Below, piece by piece: positions 54,666-64,000 of a stretch of 64,000 nt of DNA. This DNA is from Diphasiastrum complanatum (Eukaryota > Streptophyta > Lycopodiopsida > Lycopodiales > Lycopodiaceae), in the NCBI GenBank assembly GCA_029204225.1, contig MU831888.1:1-64000 (forward strand), read 5' to 3'. Below the pieces are notes generated by a model. It was not told the DNA's origin, did no database searches, and worked only from the letters and a program-made list of their open reading frames with translations. How positions within the stretch are numbered: the stretch's first letter is position 1; each line of letters opens with the position of its first letter. The translations under genes were made by a program, and so were the position numbers.

Positions 54666-55183
54666 GTAGAGAGAGAAAATGCATCAAGAGCTCTCAGGTA
54701 GAGAGAGAAAGCTAGAAATCCAATAACTCACAAAATCCATGAAATCACCAAATCAATTGACTTCAAAATGAGGAGTACAATGATACTAGTAGGTCCACGA
54801 GCTACCACTATGCTTAACTATGATTGGACCACATTTTGTCACCTCTTGATCCTATTGGATCATTGATCTATGCACCTCTTAATTCTATTGGACTATATTC
54901 AAGCACACCTCAATTTCCTATTGGACCTCACAAGGTTCCACCTCTATATCCTATTGGACCTCTTGGAATTCATCAAACAAAAACTTTACACTTGTCTACA
55001 CTCTAATTAGCAAGTGTTTAGCCTCTTACTCTATTTTGGCTCAATAGTGGCATTACAAGTGGAAATGCATAATTTGCCATCTATGCCAAATTTATTCCTA
55101 TCAACATCCTACACCTAGATGCTTGATGTAAAAAACATAAGACCCCTATATCTAACATAGATAATCTTTTTGAATTCTTCACA
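54666..55183 (-). repeat. 3' LTR of the second copia element, truncated
   Basis: 518 bp aligning with 60703-61220 without length change. The 219 bp corresponding to 60484-60702 are missing. It begins at GTAGAGAGAGAAAATG, directly in the reading frame of H gag (RRERK). The exact junction cannot be placed, because the native H sequence here may have been similar. Confidence 0.85.
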
Positions 55184-55199
55184 CTCCTCCTAAAAAATT
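55184..55199 (-). other. Polypurine tract of the second copia element
   Basis: Minus strand AATTTTTTAGGAGGAG, abutting the LTR start TGTGAAGAATTC. Confidence 0.8.
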
Positions 55200-55201
55200 A
55201 T

Positions 55202-58200
55202 CTATGAAGATTTGAGCATTGATCTTGATATAACTCCAAGATTAGATCTATTCTTGATGAAAGCACTTTTGCTCAAAGGCTTGGTGAGTAGATCGGCAAT
55301 ACAAGAGGACGAGTTGACATGCTCCAAATAGATTTCTCCTCCAATAAGCTTTTATCTCACAAAATGGTGTGCCACTTCTATGTGCTTGCTTCTTGCATGA
55401 AATATGGGATTATTGGCAAGAGCTTGGGCTGAGATGTTATCACACTTGATCATTGGTAGATCATCCTCCTTGATGCACTTTAGTTCCATTAATAACCTCT
55501 TGATCCAAAGCACTTCTTTGGTAGTTGTAGTGAGTGCTTTGTACTCGGCCTCACATGAAGAGAGAGATATAGTATCTTGCTTTTTGGAAAGCCAAGATAT
55601 TATATTGCCTCCAAGAAAGATAGTGTATGCACTAATAGACTTTCGATCCATCTTGTCACTTGCAAAGTCCGAATCCGAGTAGCCAATAATGGATAGATCT
55701 TCACTTTTATAGAGTAGACCATAATCACAAGATGAAGATACATATCTTAGAATCCTCTTGGCCATCTTCCAATGATGGATCTTAGGTTCTAGCATAAATT
55801 GACTCAATTTGTGCACACAAAAACTAATGGTAACCCAAATCAAGGAGCATACAAGACTCCTAAAAAGTGTGATGTCCTCAAAGGATCTTTCATCACCTTT
55901 GTTAGGATCTTTTACAATTTGCTCCATTGGAGTATCTATGCTCTTAGAATTTTCCATATGGAATTTTTTCAACATAGAGTGAGCATATCTAGATTGGCAT
56001 ATAAAGACATGATTTTCATAAAAATCAATTTCTAGGCCTAGGATGTGATGTATCTCTCCTAGATCTTGCATTTTAAACTCACATCCAAGTGCTAGCTTGG
56101 TTTCATCAACTAGCTTGATACAACTTCCACAAAGAATAATGTCATCAACATAAATTAGAAGAATGAAAATATTGCTATCAACAAACTTTAGATACATGGA
56201 AGGATCATAGTCACTAAGAGTAAATCCTAGTGAGATAAGAAAAGAGTTAAGTCTTGAATACCATGATCTTGGTGCTTGCTTGAGTCCATAAAGACTTTTG
56301 AAGGGCAAGCACACTTTGGACTCATCCTTGATGAATCCTTGAGGTTGTTCCATATAGATCTCCTCCTCAAGATAACCATTTAGAAAAGCATTAGATACAT
56401 CTAATTGGAACACCCTCCACTTGAAAAAACAAGCAAGAGAAATAAGAATTCTTATTGTCACCATCTTTGCAACGGGTCCAAAGGTCTCCTCATAATCAAG
56501 ACCATGGATTTGAGCAAATCCTTTGGCACATAATCTTGCTTTATGCTTGTTGATGGTGCCATCATGATTGAACTTGATCCGAAATACCCACTTGCAACCA
56601 ATCACATGCTTGTTGGAAGGAGGATCCACAAGCTCCCAAGTATTGTTGGTGATCAATGCATCATACTCTTGCTTCATGGCATCATACCACTCCTTGGTAT
56701 TGAGTGCCTCTTGTACATTCTTTGGCTCTTCATGAGAGACATAAAAAACATAATTAGTGGAATCAAGATCCACTTGTTTGCCTTTGTCAACATATGAGAG
56801 CCTCTTAGGCTCGGATCTATCTCTCATGGATCTTCTTGGTGAAAAAATCCGAGGAGAGTCTTCTTCAAATCTCGACCCCATCACATCATGATTGTCTTCA
56901 AAATCAATAATTGATGATGCATCCATAGATTTCTTGATCTCGGCCTCTTCAAATGATGAGTGTTGATCTTCATGAAAGACAACATCTCTACTTTCAATAA
57001 CTTGAGAAGTAGAGAGTATAAAGACTCTATAGGCCTTCTTGGTGGATGGGTATCCAACCATGATCCCTTTGCACGCACTAGGATCTTCCTTCTTCCTTGT
57101 TTCCAAGGGAATATGGACAAAGCATAAGCATCCAGAAACTCTAAGGTGATCAACCTTAGGCTTCTTCAAAAATAAGATTTCATATGGTGACTTTCCTCCA
57201 AGAGCTATATGTGGGAGCCTATTGCAAAGATAATTTGCACAGTTAATGGCTTCTCCCCAAAAATCTTTGGGCAAAGATGCCTCAATTCTCATAGATTTTG
57301 CACATTCACATAGAGATCTATTGTTTCTCTCGGCCACTCCATTTTGAGATGGAGAGTAGGCACAAAAAAACTCTCTTTTAATGCCTTCAAGCTCACAAAA
57401 ATCTTGAAATTTATTGGAGATATATTCACCACCTCCATCACTTCTAAGAGCTTTAATCTTGAATGAGAATTGCTTCTCTACATAAGCTTTGAAAATAAGG
57501 AAATGATCAAACACCATAGATTTTGAAGCAAGAAGATATATCCAAGTGAATCTTGTGTAATCATCAATGAAAGTAACAAAACAAGTGGCTCCTCTCTTGC
57601 TTGTAGTTGATGAGAAATGCACATCCGAGTGGATTAACTCCAAAGGATGCTTGCTTTTGATAGAAGATCTTGTAAATGGATTTTTGTGAGATTTAGCAAT
57701 AGCACAAGCCTCACAAGGCTTGATCTTCTTGGAGAATGACTTTGGCAAGCCAATAGCTTTGGATTCTTTGATCATAGAGAGCATGGATTTGTGGTTGGGA
57801 TGTCCTAACCTCCTATGCCATAATTCCTCCATAGAGAGCTTGTTCACAAGAGCAACATTACAAGCATTCACATACTCATTTGGATCTAGTTTATAGATGC
57901 CACCAAATATAGATCCTAATGCAAGTATCTCATCATTCTTCTTGATAGTGCAAGTATCAACATTGAATTTTACATCAAGGCCATTATCAAGCAATTTTCC
58001 AACACTAATAAGATTCTTGGTAAGCTTAGGTACATAAAGATCTCTAGAGAGAGAAAGAACTTTAGAGGATGCAAGCTTCAAGGGAATGTTCCCTATGCCT
58101 TCAATAGGACATTCAAAATCATTTGCAGTGTATATTGATTTCTTCACTCCATCATAAGGTGCAATAGAAGAGAGAGAGTCCTTGGAGCTACACACATGTG

Positions 58201-59230
58201 AAGAGGCTCCACTATCAATATACCATAGGCCGTCCTTCTTGAAAGGAGTAGATGAGAAACTAGAGACCATAAGAGATCCCTCTCCATCACTTGCAATAGT
58301 GTCTTCCTTCTCATTGGTAATATTGGCTTGCTTGAGTTGATTCTTCTTTTTGAAGCAATTGGTGGCATAATGACCTTTCTTGCCACAATAAAAGCACTTG
58401 ATCTTCTTCTTCTTCTTGAGCTTGGATGATGAAGCATTAGAGGAATCATCTTCCTCCTCATCTTTGTCTTTGGATTTGACTTTGTCCTTGCTTGAGGATT
58501 GTTGATGTTGGTTCTTGCTCCTCTCTTTGTGCTTATCCTTGGCAAAGAGAGCTTTGCCATCATTATGAGTGAGAGAAAGCTTGTCCATCCTCAAGAGCTT
58601 GTACTCTTGTCTTGATTCTTCTGAAATTAGCACACTTTGGAGAGCCTCCAAACTTGGTAGCTCCTCCTTAATGGCATAGGATTGGACAAGATTATCAAAT
58701 TCACTTCTCAAGCCATTGAGAATGACTTGAACTAGCTCATTTTGATTGATGGAATCACCAATACAAGCAAGCTCTCTATGAATATCTTTTACTCTCAAAA
58801 CATAACTAGATGCACTCTCATCACTCTTTTGGCTACTTTGAAAGATTTGATTCCTAAGAGTGAGAAGCCTAGAGGTATTCTTAGCCTCATAGATAGTCTT
58901 GAGACAATCCCAAGCTTCTTTGGCTGTTGTACAAGTACCTATCTCCCTCAATATCTCATTAGAGACATTCATCTTAATGTAGTGGAGAGCCATCCTAGCT
59001 CTCTTTTTGTATTTTTGAACCTCTTGAAGAACTTGTGGTTCTTCGTCAAGGCCAAGAACTATGTCCATCACGTCTTGAAGGATCAAGATGGACTCCATCC
59101 TCATTTTCCAAATTGAATAATTTGAAGTGGTCAATCTTTCACTTGGTTCCAACAAGGATGAACCCATTGAAGACATTTGAAGTGAAGAAAACTCAAATGA
59201 TGAACAATAAATGTTGTTACACACTTTCAA
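55202..59230 (-). CDS. Copia Gag-Pol polyprotein, one premature stop near the end
   Basis: 1292 codons open (59230-55352). The likely true start is the Met at residue 19 or 22, matching the other copia ORF. Gag ends in a CCHC knuckle (Cys279-Cys292). Protease YIDSGASSH (Asp339). Integrase zinc finger HRRLGH...CEACAIAK (Cys506, Cys509). Catalytic Asp536, Asp598, Glu634 (35-residue D-E spacing). RT FQLDVSNAFL (Asp944) and IYVDDI (Asp1029-Asp1030). RNase H YSDSDFA (Asp1186), SSCEAEY (Glu1227) and KCDN (Asp1264). After HHFVR a TAA ends the frame; the same frame continues KLIGGEIYLEHVNSSS and IADLLTKPLSKSAF to TAG at 55202. All catalytic residues are present, so only about 50 C-terminal residues are lost. 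Confidence 0.92.
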
Positions 59231-59917
59231 TAGGATCCAATAATTGAGTACTATCTCCTCCTATGAAAGATCTTACAACAATTTGTGAATTGATTCTCAC
59301 TAGCTACTCAAATCTCTCTAAGACAAGATCTATTTCACATCAAGTGATGGAGTATAGGCAAAGTTAGGATCTAACACTCTTAGCACGTGTGAAATACACT
59401 AAGCCAAATTTGACTCAAATACAATGATATTGCATGAAACAAAATGCCTAAGATCTCAAAACAGTGCCTAGATCACATATAGATGAGATTGGCAAGCATA
59501 CAACTGTGATTTTGGATCAACCAAGCAACCTCTTGACCAAACCAAATGTGTCCACCCAGGTCTAGGTGCCCTACCTAACCCTCTTCAAAAGCTTATAACT
59601 TTTGATTGGCTCAACCAAATGGAATGAAACTGATTGCAACAGAAACTAGACAAAAATAGCTTCAAAACAGGCTATCAAGCAAGATAAATGGATCAAACAT
59701 GAGAGAGAACTTCCAAACTGAAATTGGATGTTCCTCACACGTGTCTGAGCACCTAATTCTGTACAGTACCAGGTCAGAACCAATCAATGTCCTTTTCATC
59801 TCTTTTGATCCAAGATTGAACAAGATAGCTAGGAAGATGGGCCTTGACAACTTCTAGCTCAAGATTGATGAAAAATTTTCACTTAGATGGATCAAAATGC
59901 ATGGTAACCTTAGGTAG

Positions 59918-59929
59918 GCTCTGATACCA
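59918..59929 (-). other. Primer-binding site, initiator tRNA-Met type
   Basis: Minus strand TGGTATCAGAGC, no gap to the LTR end at 59930. A second copy lies at 60472-60483 within the duplicated segment. Confidence 0.9.
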
Positions 59930-60454
59930 TGTTGAATTTCACACGTGTGGACTGTCCACTACATGTACTTGTGATCTCCTAAGGTGTGTAGATGCACCAA
60001 GATCAAGACTAGATTGAGATTCAAGATCAATCTTGAATCCTATGGCAAAAACACACTACTACATGCATTCAATCACTTCCAACTCTCACTCACACGTGTG
60101 GGAAGTATTCAAAAAATAATCTAAGTAAAAACAAGCTGCTCTCCTTGGGTAGAGAGAGAAAATGCATCAAGAGCTCTCGGGTAGAGAGAGAAATCTAGAA
60201 ATCCAATAACTCACAAAATCCATGAAATCACCAAATCAATTGACTTCAAAATGAGGAGTACAATGATACTAGTAGGTCCACGAGCTACCACTATGCTTAA
60301 CTATGATTGGACCACATTTTGTCACCTCTTGATCCTATTGGATCATTGATCTATGCACCTCTTAATTCTATTGGACTATATTCAAGCACACCTCAATTTC
60401 CTATTGGACCTCACAAGGTTCCACCTCTATATCCTATTGGACCTCTTGGAATTC
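59930..60454 (-). repeat. Partial inner copy of the 5' LTR
   Basis: 525 bp of the LTR adjoining the functional-side primer site, ending at GGAATTCAT where the sequence jumps to a repeat of the primer region. Together with 59901-59929 it forms a 554-bp tandem duplication. Confidence 0.88.
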
Positions 60455-60483
60455 ATGGTAACCTTAGGTAGGCTCTGATACCA

Positions 60484-61220
60484 TGTTGAATTTCACACGT
60501 GTGGATTGTCCACTACATGTACTTGTGATCTCCTAAGGTGTGTAGATGCACCAAGATCAAGACTAGATTGAGATTCAAGATCAATCTTGAATCCTATGGC
60601 AAAAACACACTACTACATGCATTTAATCACTTCCAACTCTCACTCACACGTGTGGGAAGTATTCAAAAAATAATCTAAGTAAAAACAAGCTGCTCTCCTT
60701 GGGTAGAGAGAGAAAATGCATCAAGAGCTCTCGGGTAGAGAGAGAAAGCTAGAAATCCAATAACTCACAAAATCCATGAAATCACCAAATCAACTGACTT
60801 CAAAATGAGGAGTACAATGATACTAGTAGGTCCACGAGCTACCACTATGCTTAACTATGATTGGACCACATTTTGTCACCTCTTGATCCTATTGGATCAT
60901 TGATCTATGCACCTCTTAATTCTATTGGTCTATATTCAAGCACACCTCAATTTCCTATTGGACCTCACAAGGTTCCACCTCTATATCCTATTGGACCTCT
61001 TGGAATTCATCAAACAAAAACTTTACACTTGTCTACACTCTAATTAGCAAGTGTTTAGCCTCTTACTCTATTTTGGCTCAATAGTGGCATTACAAGTGGA
61101 AATGCATAATTTGCCATCTATGCCAAATTTATTCCTATCAACATCCTACACCTAGATGCTTGATGTAAAAAACATAAGACCCCTATATCTAACATAGATA
61201 ATCTTTTTCAATTCTTCACA
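60484..61220 (-). repeat. Complete outer 5' LTR of the second copia element
   Basis: 737 bp, TGTGAAGAATTG...GAAATTCAACA on the minus strand. Shares with the 820-bp LTR at 30811 the TCCAATAGG direct repeats, CTCTCTCTACCC tracts and CACACGTGTG palindromes. It is shorter and more diverged than that LTR, so the two elements belong to related subfamilies. Confidence 0.88.
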
Positions 61221-61332
61221 ATATGGCAAATGAATGTCCAAACCCTAAGAATGCAGATTTTAAATATATATGTAAAAATTGGGAGAACATTTCCAAAAAA
61301 ATTGTCAAAAAAATGTAAAATAAAAGGGAAAA
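61221..61332 (+). pseudogene. Gag zinc-knuckle remnant of element H
   Basis: Directly after the copia LTR the plus strand reads NECPNPKNADFKYICKNW, a pattern typical of gypsy gag ends just before the knuckle. The following bases are A-rich and out of frame (slippage in AAAAAA runs), so the CCHC is not intact. Confidence 0.5.
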
Positions 61333-63195
61333 TTGGAAGCTTCTAGTACCAACTTAATTCAAGTAGAAGCTATTTCCAATCATCAAGAGAATGATATTAT
61401 GGTTGGAGCTATTACTAGAGCACAAGCTATTGCTAATCCTATATCTCCTATGATAAATGAGACCATGGAATTACCGACGATAGAACATAAGAAGAATGTA
61501 GATAAGTCACTTATATATGAAGCAATATATCCTAGCAGAGATGCAGATAGAGAAGTTCATGAGGAAGTAATGAATGAGATGGAAAGAGAATCTCCCTTCA
61601 TGGCATTTCAAAAGCCACCAAATCCAATAATAAATCACTCAAGAAACACGAGTATAAAGATACTAGGTATATCAAAAGGAGTGGAATACTATGATATAAT
61701 TAAAGATCTAGGCTCTATGATACCCAACATATCTTTTGCACAGTTAATACAAATATCACCGGAATGCAAAAAAGCTCTTCATAAATCTCTCACAAAGAAA
61801 ATTCCTTATGAAATCCATTCTCATAATATTACTACAGATCCCATTAATCCTATGATAGATGCTGATGTGAACGATTATTATATTAAGGGAGTTTTCATAG
61901 ATGGAGGATCTGGAGTAAATATCATGCCAGAGGAAATTCAAATGAAAATTGGGATAGACAATCTGGAAAATGCACCTTTTATTATAATAATGGCAAATCA
62001 CAAAAAGGTAAAACCTCTAGGTATTGCAAGAAAAGTTGAAACTTGTATAGCAGGAGAGAAGTATGAAGTAGATTATGTGGTTATTAAAATGCATTCTATC
62101 AATACTCCATATCGACTTCTCCTAGGAAGGCCATGGTTGAAACAAGCTAAAGTATCTCATGACTGGGATAAAGATACTTTGATAGTACAGACAATAATAG
62201 GGAAAACTATTAAAGTAAAAATGACCACTAGTTCTAGCTTAATTGGAAGATCTGGACTAGAGTATGATATTTCCTTTGAAAATGAAAATGACACTACAAA
62301 CTGGACTTCATCTATAACTACTAGTGATTACCAAACTAGTGATCCTCAAGTTGGCTTTATATTACAAGAAACAAAAGTTAATCAAAACAAAGCAATAAAG
62401 GAAGAAGCACCCATAGAAATTGATCCATACGTATTAAATTCATCATTAAAAATTGATGGAGTACGCGAGGAAATAGAGAGTGATATGGAATTAATTTATT
62501 GGCTAATATCTAGTACAAATTATACTATTGATGTACAATGTAATATGGTGATGTGTAATGAACTAGATATTGAAGATAAAGAAATAAGAGTTAAACAGAG
62601 CAATGATCAACATCTAGAGAGAGAAATATCTCAATATCCTCCTTTCTTTCAAAAGTATGCAGTAGAGGATGTAGAGATAGCTACAAGACCTACCCATGTT
62701 GGAAGTTATATTCAAAATCCTATGGATCCTCTAGAAGGACAATACTCCCGAGCTCCAGCTACTATTGAAGTTAATTTAGGAAAAGAAGGGGAGAAAAAAT
62801 TTGTCTTCATTGGTGCTCAATTGTCCTACAATGATAGAATTCAGTTACAAGATTTATTACGGGAATACAGTGACATATTTGCTTGGAATTATAAAGATTT
62901 AAAAGGAATACCCCCAAGCATATGTACACATAAAATAGAATTACTACCTGACACGCAACCGATAAGGCAAAGACCTTACAGGCTCAATCCAAAATATTCA
63001 TTATCAGTAAAAGAAGAAATACAAAAGCTATTAGATGTGGGTTTCATATATGAAGTACCCACTAGTGAGTGGGTACCCCCTGTAGTCATTGTACCCAAGA
63101 AGAATGGTAAATTAAGGATATGTGTTGACTATAGAAAATTAATGCATCCACAAAGAAAGATTATTTTCCACTACCATTTATTGATAGTGTGTTAG
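61333..63195 (+). pseudogene. Gypsy protease and RT N-terminus (element H), frameshifted
   Basis: 620 codons open. VFIDGGSGVNIMPEE (protease active site, about residue 190), LLLGRPWLKQAKVSHDWDKD (protease end), a long acidic linker, then the RT start: TQPIRQRPYRLNPKYS, KEEIQKLLDVGFIYEV, WVPPVVIVPKKNGKLRICVD and YRKL. After YRKL one A is missing relative to the expected frame (AAATTAATGCA near 63140), and the RT continues in the next frame (63189 on; really from about 63143). Apart from this deletion the region is undamaged, so H is fairly young. Confidence 0.88.
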
Positions 63196-64000
63196 ATACA
63201 GTTGGTGGACACCAATTGTACTCTTTCATGGAAGGTTTTAGTGGCTATAATCAAGTATCAATACAAGAAAAAGATCAGCCAAAAATTGCTTTTACTACTG
63301 ATTGTGTGGTATATGCTTATAAAGTCATGCCTTTTGGATTACGTAGTGCTCCAGCTACGTTTCAAAGGGTGGTTACACAAGCCTTTAAAGAATATCTAAG
63401 AGATTTCATGGAAATTTTCTTAGATGATTTTAGTGTATTTAGTGGTAATGAACCCCATGTGATTCCACTTAGAAAATGTTTTGAGAAATGTAGAACATAT
63501 GTTATAGCTCTAAATCCTGAAAAATGTGTTTTTGGAGTAAAACATGGAATCTTACTGGGTCATATAGTCTCTAGAAATGGGATTATGACTGAACCACAAA
63601 AAGTAAAAGTTATAGCTGAATTACCTCCACCAAAGAATATCAGTCAGGTAAGAGGATTTCTTGGACACTGTGGTTATTACAGATGTTTCATAGAAAAATA
63701 TGCTATATTAGCACTTCCACTCACTAAGCTTCTAAAAAAAGATACATATTTTGTTTGGAAGGTTGAGTGTCAAAAAGGATTTGATCTTTTGAAGCAAAAA
63801 CTTATTGAAGCACCTATATTAATCGCACCAAACTGGGAGTTCCACGTACATACTGATGCTTTAGGATATGCAGTTTATATTAGCTCAAGCTGATGAGAAT
63901 AAAATAGATCATCCTATTTATTATGCCAGCAAACAACTAATACAAGCTAGAATGAATTATAGTACTACTGAAAGGGAAGGATTAGCAATGATATTTGTAG
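63143..64000 (+). pseudogene. Gypsy RT core and RNase H start (element H, runs off right edge)
   Basis: Continues in frame +1: KDYFPLPFIDSVLD, YSFMEGFSGYNQVSIQEKDQ, YKVMPFGLRSAPATFQRVV, FMEIFLDDFSVFSGNE (catalytic LDD), NPEKCVFGVKHGILLGHIV, RGFLGHCGYYRCFIEKYA and FHVHTDALGYAVY. A second small deletion near 63875 shifts the frame again, after which AQADENKIDHPIYYASKQL and YSTTEREGLAMIFV (RNase H) run to the window end. Integrase and the 3' LTR must lie to the right. Confidence 0.88.

Larger units (their letters stand above)
54666..61220 (-). mobile_element. Nearly complete Ty1/copia element inserted in gag of element H
   Basis: Minus-strand element with a full pol ORF, primer site and purine tract. 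The 5' side (right) carries one and a half LTRs in tandem. The 3' LTR (left) lacks its terminal 219 bp, so no target duplication can be read. Left flank is gag of H; right flank resumes with a gag zinc-knuckle-like segment of H, which identifies the insertion site. Confidence 0.9.

Noticed and set aside
58742-59116. 124-codon plus-strand frame
   Set aside because: Antisense to copia gag; the same shadow appears opposite the other copia ORF (32770-32432).
1-64000. tRNA, rRNA or CRISPR loci
   Set aside because: The tRNA-like matches are primer-binding sites of 12-18 nt beside LTRs; the tandem repeats lack spacer structure.

Overview
The window is nuclear DNA of a land plant with a large, transposon-filled genome. 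The evidence is the mix of Ty3/gypsy and Ty1/copia LTR retrotransposons, a hAT transposase relic, spliceosomal intron signals and one recognisable plant gene of the TPD1 (TAPETUM DETERMINANT 1) family. Several gypsy polymerases look to me more like those of gymnosperms, ferns or lycophytes than of typical flowering plants, but this is an impression and I cannot name the species. I saw no rRNA, tRNA gene, CRISPR array or bacterial operon.

Layout. 1-3265 is the 5' part of a minus-strand gypsy element (G1: LTR, tRNA-Asp-type primer site, long leader, broken gag-protease) inserted in the LTR of an older minus-strand gypsy relic (X, 3266-6895). 7130-7600 is a palindromic minisatellite. 8226-10010 is a chimeric copia/chromovirus 3' end with its LTR. 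10205-10880 is a copia reverse transcriptase relic. 10881-14653 is a chromovirus (N) fused to a third 3' end of the X family (Z). 15846-21924 is a plus-strand relative of X (Y). 22101-23292 is a dead hAT transposase. 23733-27720 holds copia pieces, including a pair of inverted 274-bp LTRs. 28148-29123 is the TPD1-like gene, the only plausible ordinary host gene recognised. 29540-37620 is an inverted copy of the chimeric 3' end, broken by a young complete copia element (30811-35888, TSD ATAGG, LTRs about 1% apart) and by a duplicated gypsy-LTR/hAT segment.

37.9-48 kb is of a different kind. It holds four blocks of intron-bearing, decayed coding sequence in alternating orientation (40.65-41.6 plus, 43.6-41.8 minus, 44.1-46.6 plus, 47.7-46.8 minus). 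One carries a recognisable histone H3 C-terminal segment; another a coiled coil followed by a CxxC-containing conserved-looking block. I could not assign this cluster to a known element.

51.77-53.39 kb carries four consecutive, intact, tightly packed small ORFs of unknown function, the last resembling a reverse-transcriptase connection segment. They lie about 0.5 kb upstream of the gag of gypsy element H (53.87 kb to beyond the right edge). H is split in gag by a nearly intact minus-strand copia element (54666-61220), whose right LTR has undergone a 554-bp tandem duplication including the primer-binding site.

The retroelement genes would have worked as gag (particle), protease, integrase and reverse transcriptase/RNase H. 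Almost all are broken; the copia ORFs at 32372-34945 and 55352-59230 are the longest open frames. The nesting gives a relative order: X, Y, the chromoviruses and hAT are old; G1, H and the two full copia elements are later. The copia at 30.8-35.9 kb looks like the most recent insertion by LTR identity.
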